DNA of 64,000 nucleotides from CAVYYW01 sp963772845 (GCA_963772845.1 CAVYYW010000009.1:1-64000), one strand, 5' to 3'. Positions 31,995 through 40,582 are shown, counted from the first letter of the stretch. Numbers and translations are program-made. The notes: generated by a model from the sequence alone, not told the origin.

Positions 31995-33242
31995 ATGAAG
32001 CTTAACTCGTTATTCAAATCTTGGAAGTACCCATCTTTATTGCTAGCGAGCCTCGGTATATCTGGTATCGGGGAATGGGTCTATTTTATTGCACTAAATT
32101 TAATCGTGTTGAATATGGCAGGTCCGCTTGCTGTATCAGGGCTCTACATTCTTAGAGCGATGTCTGCTTTATTCACACATTCCTGGTCGGGAAGTCTAAT
32201 CGATCGCTGGAATAAGAAGCTGCTGATGGTGTGGCTGAATATCATTCAGTCTGTTCTCATCGCGTTCCTGCCCTTGTTCTCTTCCCTATGGTCAATCTAT
32301 AGCCTTGTTTTTCTCATATGTATTGCTAGCTCCATGTACCATCCGACTTCAATGACTTACATAACAAGATTGCTTCCATCCGGGCAGAGAAAACGTTTTA
32401 ATTCTTTTCGCAGCTTAATTGATTCCGGGGCTTTTTTGACAGGCCCAGCTGTGGCAGGCTTGATGTTTATGGTTGGATCACCACAATACGCTATCTACAT
32501 CAATGCCATTGCTTTGTTCGTATCCGCACTGATCACTTTATTCATGCCAAATATTGAGCAGATCGATCTTACCGCAATGTCGGATAAAAAATTCACGTTT
32601 AAAGTCTTGAAAAAAGACTGGAAACTGGTTGCTAATTTCAGTAAAAAACACGTGTACATTATGGGTATCTATTTGCTGTTCAGCGCGATGATGGTGATGA
32701 CGACAGCTGTGGATTCACTGGAGGCAGCTTTTTGCAAGGAGGTCCTTTCTTTGTCAGAAAGAGATTATGGATTTCTAGTGAGCATTGCGGGCGGAGGCAT
32801 TGCAGCAGGTGCTATTTTTAACACACTCATTGTTAAAAAAACTGCGACCTCTTGGCTTCTTGGCGTTGGATCCTTACTTGTTGCAACCGGCTATATAACT
32901 TATGCTTTTTCAGACAGTTTCCTTTCAGCAGCGATCGGCTGGTTTATCTTATCATTTGCAATGGCTTTTACTAATACAGGTTTCTACACATTTTATCAGG
33001 ATAATATTCCCACAAGCGCCATGGGCCGGATTGGCAGTCTTTACGGGTTGATCGAAGACTTTTTTATTATCGCTACAACAGGTATTTTTGGTGTCCTGTC
33101 ATATTTCATTTCGATCCAATCCGTTGTTATTCTCGGAACCGTCACCATGCTATTCATTACCATCATCCTCTGCATTTTCAGCCTGCAGCCCTCGAAAAAA
33201 AAGTATTATCAAACTGAGCTCAATGAAAGCAGCGTTCTTTAA
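31995..33242 (+). CDS. MFS transporter under T-box control
   Basis: A 415-aa major facilitator protein with twelve predicted helices. The loop between helices 2 and 3 shows the MFS motif in the form GSLIDRWNKKLLM, and the N-terminal stretch resembles EntS/MefA-like exporters. GGGGG lies 9 bases upstream of ATG 31995. It is a single-gene unit with a T-box leader that reads uncharged tRNA, so expression should rise when one amino acid (Gln or Asn by my reading) runs short. That favours uptake of the amino acid or a precursor, although the nearest family members export drugs or siderophores. Substrate unknown. Confidence 0.88.
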   Translation: MKLNSLFKSWKYPSLLLASLGISGIGEWVYFIALNLIVLNMAGPLAVSGLYILRAMSALFTHSWSGSLIDRWNKKLLMVWLNIIQSVLIAFLPLFSSLWSIYSLVFLICIASSMYHPTSMTYITRLLPSGQRKRFNSFRSLIDSGAFLTGPAVAGLMFMVGSPQYAIYINAIALFVSALITLFMPNIEQIDLTAMSDKKFTFKVLKKDWKLVANFSKKHVYIMGIYLLFSAMMVMTTAVDSLEAAFCKEVLSLSERDYGFLVSIAGGGIAAGAIFNTLIVKKTATSWLLGVGSLLVATGYITYAFSDSFLSAAIGWFILSFAMAFTNTGFYTFYQDNIPTSAMGRIGSLYGLIEDFFIIATTGIFGVLSYFISIQSVVILGTVTMLFITIILCIFSLQPSKKKYYQTELNESSVL

Positions 33243-33252
33243 TGCTGCTTTC
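33225..33252 (+). terminator. Hairpin overlapping the MFS stop codon
   Basis: A perfect 9-bp stem GAAAGCAGC / GCTGCTTTC with the TAA stop in the ten-base loop. No T-run follows, so it is a weak terminator or a 3'-end stabiliser. Confidence 0.5.
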
Positions 33253-33439
33253 GGTAATCTTACTGCATGTTAACTTTGATTAGGGGCTTCTTCAGGCACG
33301 TAATGAGCCCTTAAACCCATTTTAAAAGCAAGGCTGTTTTCTAAAAGATTGTTGCTAAAGAGCAAATACAAAAGGCGTACTTATTGATTCTATGAGTTCG
33401 CTATAGTTTTCCTAGCAGGCTATTCCATGAATAGTCTAG

Positions 33440-33760
33440 TCATTCGGAACCCTTTATATTGAATATCTTTTTAAAAATGAACAAGAATAACCAGGTAACA
33501 ATGAGGTAAAACGGATATATAATAATTGGTAGTACCTGATCAAGTATTATAGGAATGGTATCAATAGATAATTTAGCTAATGCTAAGTGAAACCACGAAA
33601 TCAAAGCGATAAGAAAAATCAAACTTGATAAAAACAAAACAACATATCCTGTTTTGAGACTTCGCTGTTTAAACATTATTGCCAAACCTGTTAATAAACT
33701 TATGATTGCTCCCGTGCACAAGAGAATTACATACAGGTAGGATCCTGTATGAAAGTTCAT
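33440..33760 (-). CDS. Small three-helix membrane protein
   Basis: A 106-aa protein with three hydrophobic segments (about residues 7-29, 38-62, 76-99), a basic loop after the first (KQRSLKTGY) and the tail FKKIFNIKGSE. GGAGGGAT lies upstream of ATG 33760. It is convergent with the MFS gene and shares orientation with the TetR gene 80 bp away. No family recognised. Confidence 0.65.
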   Translation of the reverse strand: MNFHTGSYLYVILLCTGAIISLLTGLAIMFKQRSLKTGYVVLFLSSLIFLIALISWFHLALAKLSIDTIPIILDQVLPIIIYPFYLIVTWLFLFIFKKIFNIKGSE

Positions 33761-33839
33761 ATCATCCCTCCATTTTTCGGGTTGTAGCTATTCATAATTT
33801 AATTTCAGCTGGGAAATCCCGCTAACCCCACATAGATTA

Positions 33840-34715
33840 CTAAATCATTAATTTAAGCTGCCGCACATAGGGAATTAGCTCGGTGGTCTGCTCCAAATAA
33901 GTTGTAAACACATGCACCAATGTTTTATTAGGCTCTTCCCGCTTAAGTTCCTTCTGAAGGAGAGTGATGACCTCCAGAAGCTCCTGCCGTAATTTTTCCG
34001 ATGTTTTAAGCTCGTGGATCTTGATCGTAAAGAATTGCAGGAAATCGTGGAGCGTTTCGGTATGTGTTTGCAAGTCGATTGAATTTATATGACCCAGATA
34101 GACGTTGTTTTCTTTTAACACAGGCGCTGCATTCCTGTGAACCATATCGTTCACCACCGCATCCATCCGCTCAACGATAAATAGCGCCAGCTCTGACATC
34201 GGAAGAGCAATGGCTTGTTGATGGGCGTACGATAGATATTCTCTCTGCATGCCTCTAAAAATGGTCACAACATCCCAGATGCAGTCTTTGATCGACTCTC
34301 CATATGCCTCATAGAAACAATCCCGGTGCAAGGTGAGCAGAGTGGCTCTTTTTTTCTTCCAAGCTTGGATGAATTTTTCATTATCCTTGATTGGGAGCTC
34401 TTTAAACTCACTCGTAAAAAAGTGATTTTCCAGCATGTACTGAAGAAGGAATTCTATCTTTTTTCGCAATTTTTCCTTTGGTATCACGTTTTCCTGCTGG
34501 CGGTCCAGCTCTTTCGCCTTCTCAAACATTGTTTGGTGGCAGGCTTCGAAAACCTCCGTAAATAAATCCTCTTTCGACGGAAAAATTTTATAAATGCTGC
34601 CTTTTGCCATTCCGCAGGCGTCAGCAATTTCCTTCATTGACGCAGAGAAATAACCTTTATCCTTAAAAACAGCCATCGCTGTCTGTATAATTTGCTGCTT
34701 TTTTGTTTCTTCCAT
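33840..34715 (-). CDS. TetR-family regulator (copy 1)
   Basis: A 291-aa regulator. The N-terminal TetR HTH reads IIQTAMAVFKDKGYFSASMK then ACGMAKGSIYKIFPSKEDLF (residues about 8-55). The C-terminal domain is larger than usual (about 235 residues) and helical. ATG 34715 follows GGGGTGG; a GTG at 34742 would add nine residues. It is divergent from an AbrB-family membrane protein gene and a perfect 18-bp palindrome over the -35 box of that gene is the likely operator, so it probably represses its neighbour and perhaps itself. The gene is repeated at 36341-37228. Confidence 0.9.
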   Translation of the reverse strand: MEETKKQQIIQTAMAVFKDKGYFSASMKEIADACGMAKGSIYKIFPSKEDLFTEVFEACHQTMFEKAKELDRQQENVIPKEKLRKKIEFLLQYMLENHFFTSEFKELPIKDNEKFIQAWKKKRATLLTLHRDCFYEAYGESIKDCIWDVVTIFRGMQREYLSYAHQQAIALPMSELALFIVERMDAVVNDMVHRNAAPVLKENNVYLGHINSIDLQTHTETLHDFLQFFTIKIHELKTSEKLRQELLEVITLLQKELKREEPNKTLVHVFTTYLEQTTELIPYVRQLKLMI

Positions 34716-34756
34716 AGCATCCACCCCATAATATTTTGACACGGGACCATGATTAG

Positions 34757-34799
34757 GTCAATTATTGAATTGACTTTAAAAACCGTAAAGTCATATAAT
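34757..34799 (+). promoter_or_regulatory. Promoter and probable TetR operator (copy 1)
   Basis: The palindrome GTCAATTATTGAATTGAC (34757-34774) is perfect apart from its 4-base centre. It overlaps the -35 box TTGACT (34770-34775), which is followed after 18 bp by TATAAT (34794-34799). The layout is typical of repression of the divergent AbrB-family gene by the TetR protein. Confidence 0.75.
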
Positions 34800-34859
34800 G
34801 AACTTACGAGTTCTCTTTTGTTTATCCTGGAGAACCTATTTCAGAAAAGAAGTGATTTT

Positions 34860-35963
34860 ATGGAAACGAAACATCTAAGTGAAAATAAAGGCGTGCGATT
34901 TCTTATCTCTTTAACCATAGCAATTGTTGGCGGCTTGATTTTCCAGTTCATCCATATGCCGATCCCTTGGCTTCTCGGCCCGATGATCTTTGTCCTCATC
35001 GGTTCAAAAATCATTAAGAAACCTAGGCTGTTCTGGCCGGCTGAGATGCGCAACACCGCAATGGGGATCTTAGGCTATGTCATTGGACTCTCGTTCACGA
35101 TGGCCACGCTGCATCAGATTGGCCAGCAGCTGCCGACGATGGTCCTGTTAACCGCTCTTCTCCTGGTTTGTACAACCGGTATCGCTTTCAGTATCTCCAA
35201 GCTAGCGAAAATCCCTTTCCCAACGGTTCTGATGGGAAGCATTCCAGGGGGACTCAGCCAAATGCTGCCTCTTGCTGAAGAAATTAAAGGAACCGACCTG
35301 ACAGTGGTCACTTTCCTGCAGGTCTCAAGACTAATTATGATCATTTTCTTTGTTCCGCTGCTTATCTTTAGCCCATTGTTTAAAACAGGGACCAATAATT
35401 CTGCTGTTGGCTTTATTCAAACGGCACCCGCAACCTGGGGAGGGCTGTTTCCGCATATTTTTGTGTTTATCGCTGCTTGCCTGATCTTTGCTTACCTTGG
35501 AAAAAAGATCAATTTCCCGACGGCTTTTCTGCTTGGACCCATGCTCGCTACAATCCTTATCAATCTATCAGGCTTTCATGGTCCTGCCTTGCCAAAGTTT
35601 TTTCTAAACGGCTCTCAGGTGCTGATCGGCGGTTATATTGGACTCTTGCTTAAGCCGGAAAATTTAAAGAACAAAGTCAAAATTATTGTTCTCGCTTTCT
35701 TGAGCGGTGTTGTGCTGATTTCCTGCTCGATTGGACTGAGTTTATTGCTGACCACCTTGCACACCGTGGCGCTTGTTACATCCTTTTTAAGCCTGTCACC
35801 AGGCGGAATGGACCAGATGGCGATTATTGCAAAGGAAGTCAAAGCGAATATCTCAATCGTGATGTGCTATCAATTATTCCGCACATTGTTTATTTTCATC
35901 GTCGTGCCCCCTTTGTTAAAATTAATTTTCAGAAGAATGTTAAAAGGTCAGATGAGTGACTGA
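34860..35963 (+). CDS. AbrB-family (PF05145) integral membrane protein (copy 1)
   Basis: A 367-aa protein with about ten helices in two homologous halves. Signatures are MPIPWLLGPMIFVLIGSKI near residue 30, SIPGGLSQMLPLAEEIKGTD near 125, and LSPGGMDQMAIIAKEVKAN near 320. The frame is open back to 34749, but ATG 34860 follows AAGAAGTGAT and lies downstream of the mapped promoter, so it is preferred. The family is a putative transporter group of unknown substrate. It is followed after 20 bp by the DUF6176-like gene and probably cotranscribed. It is a distant paralogue of the protein at 6075-7145. Confidence 0.85.
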   Translation: METKHLSENKGVRFLISLTIAIVGGLIFQFIHMPIPWLLGPMIFVLIGSKIIKKPRLFWPAEMRNTAMGILGYVIGLSFTMATLHQIGQQLPTMVLLTALLLVCTTGIAFSISKLAKIPFPTVLMGSIPGGLSQMLPLAEEIKGTDLTVVTFLQVSRLIMIIFFVPLLIFSPLFKTGTNNSAVGFIQTAPATWGGLFPHIFVFIAACLIFAYLGKKINFPTAFLLGPMLATILINLSGFHGPALPKFFLNGSQVLIGGYIGLLLKPENLKNKVKIIVLAFLSGVVLISCSIGLSLLLTTLHTVALVTSFLSLSPGGMDQMAIIAKEVKANISIVMCYQLFRTLFIFIVVPPLLKLIFRRMLKGQMSD

Positions 35964-35983
35964 TGTCTTAAGGGGGACGTCCA

Positions 35984-36328
35984 ATGAACATTGAACTAAG
36001 CAAATTCCGCGTTAAAGATGGCATGTCCGATAAAGTCGATGAGTGGCTCACCTTTCTTAATCGGCATATGGATCAGGTGCTGCTCACTTTGGATGACGAA
36101 AAAATGTATGTCGAATCGATTTTTCGCGAAAAGACCGATCAAGGCGAGTTTCTTTATTGGTTTTCTATCCAAGGTGAGGGAGGCACGGAAATCGAACAAT
36201 CGGCGCATGATGTTGACAGGAAGCACTTGGACTACTGGTATGAATGTATTGATGAACAACGAGAGCCAGAGCCGATCACCACGGAGGTCGTGATGATTCC
36301 TGACCGGGTTCGAAATGCGATGAAATGA
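35984..36328 (+). CDS. DUF6176-like small protein (copy 1)
   Basis: A 114-aa soluble protein starting MNIELSKFRVKDGMSDKVDE and ending EVVMIPDRVRNAMK. It matches the pattern I recall for DUF6176 proteins of Bacilli, with conserved YVESIFRE and YWYECID. AGGGGGACG lies upstream of the ATG. It is last in the cassette, after the AbrB-family gene. Biochemical function is unknown; the fold looks like a small alpha/beta ferredoxin-like domain by strand pattern, which is inference. Confidence 0.75.
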   Translation: MNIELSKFRVKDGMSDKVDEWLTFLNRHMDQVLLTLDDEKMYVESIFREKTDQGEFLYWFSIQGEGGTEIEQSAHDVDRKHLDYWYECIDEQREPEPITTEVVMIPDRVRNAMK

Positions 36329-36340
36329 TAGACTATCGTT

Positions 36341-37228
36341 TTAATATGATCTCCAAATCATTAATTTAAGCTGCCGCACATAGGGAATCAGCTCGGTGGT
36401 CTGCTCCAAATAAGTTGTAAACACATGCACCAGTGTTTTATTAGGCTCTTCCCGCTTAAGTTCCTTCTGAAGGAGAGTGATGACCTCCAGAAGCTCCTGC
36501 CGTAATTTTTCCGATGTTTTAAGTTCGTGGATCTTGATCGTAAAGAATTGCAGGAAATCGTGGAGCGTTTCGGTATGTGTCTGCAAGTCGATTGAATTTA
36601 TATGACCGAGGTAGACGTTGTTTTCTTTTAACACAGGCTCTGTATTCCTGTGAACCATATCGTTCACCACCGCATCCATCCGCTCAACGATAAATAGCGC
36701 CAGCTCTGACATCGGAAGAGCAATGGCTTGTTGATGGGCGTATGATAGATATTCTCTCTGCATGCCTCTAAAAATGGTCACAACATCCCAGATGCAGTCT
36801 TTGATCGACTCTCCATAGGCTTCATAGAAACAATCCCGATGCAAGGTGAGCAGAGTGGCTCTTTTTTTCTTCCAAGCTTGGATGAATTTTTCATTATCCT
36901 TGATTGGGAGCTCTTTAAACTCACTCGTAAAAAAGTGATTTTCCAGCATGTACTGGAGCAGGAATTCTATCTTTTTTCGTAATTTTTCCTTTGGCTTCAC
37001 GTTTTCCTGCTGCCGGTCCAGCTCTTTTGCCTTCTCAAACATCGTTTGGTGGCAGGCTTCGAAAACCTCCGTAAATAAATCCTCTTTTGACGGAAAAATT
37101 TTGTAAATACTTCCTTTTGCCATCCCGCAGGCGTCAGCAATTTCCTTCATTGACGCAGAGAAATAACCTTTATCCTTAAAAACAGCCATCGCTGTCTGTA
37201 TAATTTGCTGCTTTTTTGTTTCTTCCAT
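36341..37228 (-). CDS. TetR-family regulator (copy 2)
   Basis: A 295-aa duplicate of the regulator at 33840-34715 with an identical HTH. It differs by a handful of residues (for example IPKEK to KPKEK and AAPVL to TEPVL). Because the duplication joint changed the stop, the protein continues past LKLMI with WRSY. It is divergent from copy 2 of the AbrB-family gene and has the same operator. Both TetR copies should recognise both operators. Confidence 0.9.
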   Translation of the reverse strand: MEETKKQQIIQTAMAVFKDKGYFSASMKEIADACGMAKGSIYKIFPSKEDLFTEVFEACHQTMFEKAKELDRQQENVKPKEKLRKKIEFLLQYMLENHFFTSEFKELPIKDNEKFIQAWKKKRATLLTLHRDCFYEAYGESIKDCIWDVVTIFRGMQREYLSYAHQQAIALPMSELALFIVERMDAVVNDMVHRNTEPVLKENNVYLGHINSIDLQTHTETLHDFLQFFTIKIHELKTSEKLRQELLEVITLLQKELKREEPNKTLVHVFTTYLEQTTELIPYVRQLKLMIWRSY

Positions 37229-37269
37229 AGCATCCACCCCATAATATTTTGACACGGGACCATGATTAG

Positions 37270-37312
37270 GTCAATTATTGAATTGACTTTAAAAACCGTA
37301 AAGTCATATAAT
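37270..37312 (+). promoter_or_regulatory. Promoter and probable TetR operator (copy 2)
   Basis: The same 18-bp palindrome GTCAATTATTGAATTGAC (37270-37287), -35 TTGACT and -10 TATAAT as in copy 1, with no base changes in these elements. Confidence 0.75.
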
Positions 37313-37372
37313 GAACTTACGAGTTCTCTTTTGTTTATCCTGGAGAACCTATTTCAGAAAAGAAGTGATTTT

Positions 37373-38467
37373 ATGGAAACGAAACATCTAAGTGAAAATA
37401 AAGGCGTGCGATTTCTTATCTCTTTAACCATAGCTATTGTTGGCGGCTTGATTTTCCAGTTAATCCATATGCCAATCCCTTGGCTTCTCGGCCCGATGAT
37501 CTTTGTCCTCATCGGTTCAAAAATTATTAAGAAACCTAGGCTGTTCTGGCCGGCTGAGATGCGCAACACCGCAATGGGGATCTTAGGCTATGTTATTGGA
37601 CTCTCGTTCACGATGGCCACGCTGCATCAGATTGGCCAGCAGCTGCCGACGATGGTCCTGTTAACCGCTCTTCTCCTGGTTTGTACAACCGGTATCGCTT
37701 TTAGTATCTCCAAGCTAGCGAAAATCCCTTTCCCAACGGTTCTGATGGGAAGCATCCCCGGCGGGCTCAGCCAAATGCTGCCTCTTGCTGAAGAAATTAA
37801 GGGGACCGATCTGACAGTCGTCACCTTCCTGCAGGTCTCAAGGCTAATTATGATCATTTTCTTTGTTCCGCTGCTTGTCTTTAGCCCTTTGTTTAAAACA
37901 GGGACCAATAATTCTGCTCTTGGCTTTATTCACACGTCACCCGCAACCTGGGGAGGGCTGTTTCCGCATATTTTTGTGTTTATCGCTGCTTGCTTGATCT
38001 TTGCATACCTTGGAAAAAAGATTAATTTCCCAACGGCTTTTCTGCTCGGTCCTATGGTCGCTACGATCCTTATCAATCTATCAGGCTTTCACGGACCTGC
38101 CCTGCCGAAGTTTTTTCTAAACGGCTCTCAAGTGCTGATCGGCGGTTATATCGGGCTCTTGCTTAAGCCGGAAAATTTAAAGAACAAGTTCAAAATCATT
38201 GTTCTCGCTTTCTTGAGCGGCGTTGTGCTGATTTCCTGCTCGATTGGGCTGAGTTTATTGCTGACCACATTGCACACCGTGGCGCTTGTTACATCCTTTT
38301 TAAGCCTGTCACCAGGCGGAATGGACCAGATGGCGATTATTGCAAAGGAAGTCAAAGCGAATATCTCCATCGTCATGTGCTATCAATTATTCCGCACATT
38401 GTTTATTTTCATCGTCGTGCCCCCTCTGTTAAAGTTGATTTTCAGAAGGATGTTAAAAGTCAGCTGA
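37373..38467 (+). CDS. AbrB-family (PF05145) integral membrane protein (copy 2)
   Basis: A 364-aa duplicate of the protein at 34860-35963, nearly identical through both halves. Differences include IHMPIPWLL preceded by L rather than F, FKTGTNNSALGFIHTSPATW in place of SAVGFIQTAPATW, and a shortened C-terminus ending RMLKVS after loss of a few codons. ATG 37373 is chosen for the same reason as in copy 1. The DUF6176-like copy 2 follows after 28 bp. Confidence 0.85.
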   Translation: METKHLSENKGVRFLISLTIAIVGGLIFQLIHMPIPWLLGPMIFVLIGSKIIKKPRLFWPAEMRNTAMGILGYVIGLSFTMATLHQIGQQLPTMVLLTALLLVCTTGIAFSISKLAKIPFPTVLMGSIPGGLSQMLPLAEEIKGTDLTVVTFLQVSRLIMIIFFVPLLVFSPLFKTGTNNSALGFIHTSPATWGGLFPHIFVFIAACLIFAYLGKKINFPTAFLLGPMVATILINLSGFHGPALPKFFLNGSQVLIGGYIGLLLKPENLKNKFKIIVLAFLSGVVLISCSIGLSLLLTTLHTVALVTSFLSLSPGGMDQMAIIAKEVKANISIVMCYQLFRTLFIFIVVPPLLKLIFRRMLKVS

Positions 38468-38495
38468 GTGATTGTTTTTTTAAGGGGGAGGTCCA

Positions 38496-38840
38496 ATGAA
38501 CATTGAACTAAGTAAATTCCGCGTTAAAGATGGCATGTCTGATAAAGTCGATGAATGGCTCGATTTTCTTAATCAGCACATGGATCAGGTGCTGCTCACT
38601 TTGGATGGCGAAAAAATGTATGTCGAATCGATTTTTCGCGAAAAGACCGATCAAGGCGAGTTCCTTTATTGGTTTTCTATCCAAGGTGAGGGAGGCACGG
38701 AAATCGAACAATCGGCGCATGATGTTGACAGAAAACACTTGGACTACTGGTATGAATGTATTGATGAACAACGAGAGCCAGAGCCAATCACCACAGAGGT
38801 CGTGATGATTCCTGACCGGGTTCGAAATGCGATGAAATGA
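38496..38840 (+). CDS. DUF6176-like small protein (copy 2)
   Basis: A 114-aa duplicate of the protein at 35984-36328, with four changes (LTFLNRH to LDFLNQH, and DDEK to DGEK). GGGGGAGG precedes the ATG, a stronger ribosome site than in copy 1. The last 58 bases of the gene occur a third time at 39334-39391. Confidence 0.75.
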   Translation: MNIELSKFRVKDGMSDKVDEWLDFLNQHMDQVLLTLDGEKMYVESIFREKTDQGEFLYWFSIQGEGGTEIEQSAHDVDRKHLDYWYECIDEQREPEPITTEVVMIPDRVRNAMK

Positions 38841-38924
38841 TAGACTACCGCTTTAATATGATCTCCAAATAGGCGGCACCCCGCCAATAGTTGGGGCTCT
38901 GGTTAAGTACCCTACCTGATAAAT

Positions 38925-39110
38925 AGATGGAGAATTTCCACTTAATTTTGAAATGGCCTTAAAATAAACATAAATAGGTGGAGAAATTCCACCTATTGAC
39001 TGGAAAAACGCAAAAATAGGGCCGTTTGCTATGAATAACTGGAAAATTTCCACTTATATACCCTGAAACAGCTCCAATTCCGCATTTAACTGGAAAAAAT
39101 CCACTTAATT
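38925..39110. repeat. Irregular repeats of a TGGAAAAATTCCACTT-type motif
   Basis: At least four occurrences of ACTGGAAAA(A/T)TTCCACTTA or close variants, in part palindromic (GGAGAAATTCCACC). Spacing is irregular, 30-60 bp. It lies in the 490-bp insert after TetR cassette unit 2. Confidence 0.65.
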
Positions 39111-39305
39111 CTTCACCCAACTGTAGCTTTGATTCATAAGGCAAAAAGAAATGAAAGGAAACAGAAACACTTGAGTAAACAATCTTCTTAAGTGTTTTTT
39201 TGCTTTAAATTATGCGTTAAAACGATTGTTATAAACAATGCGAAACCAAATACTATTTGCTATGCGATTGAGCGTTTTCTCCACAGTAAGTGAACGACTT
39301 AATTT
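39065..39305 (-). repeat. Dispersed repeat family C, copy 2 (inverted)
   Basis: The reverse complement matches 26883-27110 for about 230 bp. Both copies include a hairpin around CTTGAGTAAACAATCTTCTT and AAGTG. No coding frame. Confidence 0.85.
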
Positions 39306-39333
39306 ACCCCGGGGGACTTTTTCAGTGGCCAAC

Positions 39334-39391
39334 GCCAATCACCACAGAGGTCGTGATGATTCCTGACCGGGTTCGAAATGCGATGAAATGA
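39334..39391 (+). pseudogene. Third fragment of the DUF6176-like gene
   Basis: 58 bases from GCCAATCACCACAGAGG to the stop GCGATGAAATGA are identical to the end of copy 2 (38783-38840) and differ from copy 1. It marks either a lost third cassette or a 58-bp direct repeat around the inserted DNA at 38841-39333. Confidence 0.9.
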
Positions 39392-39459
39392 GACCTTGGT
39401 TAATTACCCCCAGATCCATTTATGTCATAATAGACTCATAACGAATGGCGGAGGTAGAA

Positions 39460-39627
39460 ATGAAGACGTACATTTTCAATCTGATTAGTGTCTTACTAAT
39501 GGCAACTGTCGCGTGGGACTGCTTCGACAAGGGTCGAAGCGGCTTTGGAATCTTCTTTACATTATTTGCGCTGATTACCCTGGTCTTCACAATCCTGGGA
39601 ATGGCTGATAAAAAGAAGACACATTAA
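39460..39627 (+). CDS. Small two-helix membrane protein
   Basis: A 55-aa protein from ATG 39460 behind GGCGGAGG. Two hydrophobic segments (about residues 4-20 and 29-48) surround the loop WDCFDKGRSGFG; the tail is DKKKTH. It follows a -10-like TCATAATAG. No family recognised; convergent with the DUF899 gene. Confidence 0.6.
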   Translation: MKTYIFNLISVLLMATVAWDCFDKGRSGFGIFFTLFALITLVFTILGMADKKKTH

Positions 39628-39658
39628 ATGCTAACAGGAACAGCCTTGCAGACCGACC

Positions 39659-40582
39659 TTATTTCCGGACTTCAAACAAATGAAAACGGAGGCCAAACGG
39701 GTCCCTAAACATCGCGCTTTTGTCGCTGTATTGCTTCGTAACCTGACAGCCTGCGTCAAGCAGCTGTGACTGAGTCCCTTCAAAATCATCGACTGCAAAT
39801 TCAAAAAAGACGTTCCCTTCATCGTTTTCTTCTACAAAAAAATTTGTTCCATTTAGCGATAGCTTCGTTTCGTTCTCTGGTGCTTGTTCTTTTTTCATCC
39901 CAATAATATTTTCATAGAATTGGACTGCTTTATCAAAATCCTTCACTTGAACCGCAATGTTATTCGTCAATTGATAAGCGGATTTCGGATTAATTTTTCG
40001 CTTCGGGCGATAGTTCTCAGATCCTGATGGCAGCAGATCAAACAAGGGCCATACACTGCAAAAGTCATCACCCGGACCAAAGTACGTTTTTGCATGCTGA
40101 AAAATATTATCCTCACGATCTTTTCTGAAGGTTATGACGCCTGGATAGATTTGATGATCGATCATGAATCCAAAGTCAGTTGTCAATGTCGTTCCTCTCG
40201 TCGAGACCATCGGAAACGTCCAGCCTCTTTCAGCTGAGAAATCCTCTTGTACTTCAGGAGAATCCGGGCTGGCCACAACAAAAGCGCAATGATCAATCAA
40301 ATGATGATACACGCCGTTGAATCCATCTGCCCACATCGTGCAATACGCGCAGCCCTTACCCATATTATGAATCATGATCAGTTCATTTTTATCCTGAAAG
40401 AGATCGAGCAATGAGGTCTTTTTGCCATTCGCAATCTCAAACTGATAGTTTTCAGAGACTTGTTCTGGAATTTCTTTTCTTAGCTCAGTCAGCTGCTTCT
40501 TTTTCTCTAGGATTTCCTGTTCAAGACGATGCGCTTCTTCTATTAACTCTGCACGATTCAATTCATCACGTCTCCTTTTCAT
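39659..40582 (-). CDS. DUF899 thioredoxin-like protein fused to a VOC domain
   Basis: A 307-aa two-domain protein. Residues about 40-190 match the DUF899 group: GCAYCTMWADGFNG (C-x-x-C, thioredoxin-like site), FVVASPDSPEVQ and DFGFMIDHQIYPGVITF. Residues about 205-307 are a glyoxalase/VOC domain: NNIAVQVKDFDKAVQFYENI and FRDPFGLRFHLFEV. DUF899 proteins are usually stand-alone, so the fusion is unusual. The start overlaps the end of the upstream zinc-ribbon gene; a TTG at 40561, ten bases after AAAAGGAG, is an alternative. Substrate unknown. Confidence 0.85.
   Translation of the reverse strand: MKRRRDELNRAELIEEAHRLEQEILEKKKQLTELRKEIPEQVSENYQFEIANGKKTSLLDLFQDKNELIMIHNMGKGCAYCTMWADGFNGVYHHLIDHCAFVVASPDSPEVQEDFSAERGWTFPMVSTRGTTLTTDFGFMIDHQIYPGVITFRKDREDNIFQHAKTYFGPGDDFCSVWPLFDLLPSGSENYRPKRKINPKSAYQLTNNIAVQVKDFDKAVQFYENIIGMKKEQAPENETKLSLNGTNFFVEENDEGNVFFEFAVDDFEGTQSQLLDAGCQVTKQYSDKSAMFRDPFGLRFHLFEVRK

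Larger units (their letters stand above)
33844..36356. repeat. Tandem duplication, unit 1 (TetR cassette)
   Basis: One of two direct copies of 2513 bp holding tetR, the AbrB-family gene and the DUF6176-like gene. The junction lies at an AAAT microhomology: CTAAAT|CATTAA at the left end and CCAAAT|CATTAA at the unit 1 / unit 2 boundary. Identity between units is very high by eye. Confidence 0.92.
36357..38868. repeat. Tandem duplication, unit 2 (TetR cassette)
   Basis: Second copy of the cassette; offset 2513 bp for tetR and the AbrB-family gene, 2512 bp for the DUF6176-like gene because of a small deletion after the membrane protein. It ends at CTCCAAAT near 38868, after which unrelated DNA follows. 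Confidence 0.92.

Noticed and set aside
38853..39053. 66-codon minus-strand frame after the TetR cassette
   Set aside because: It lies across TGGAAAA-type repeats and shares its end with the duplicated TetR tail; no ribosome site.
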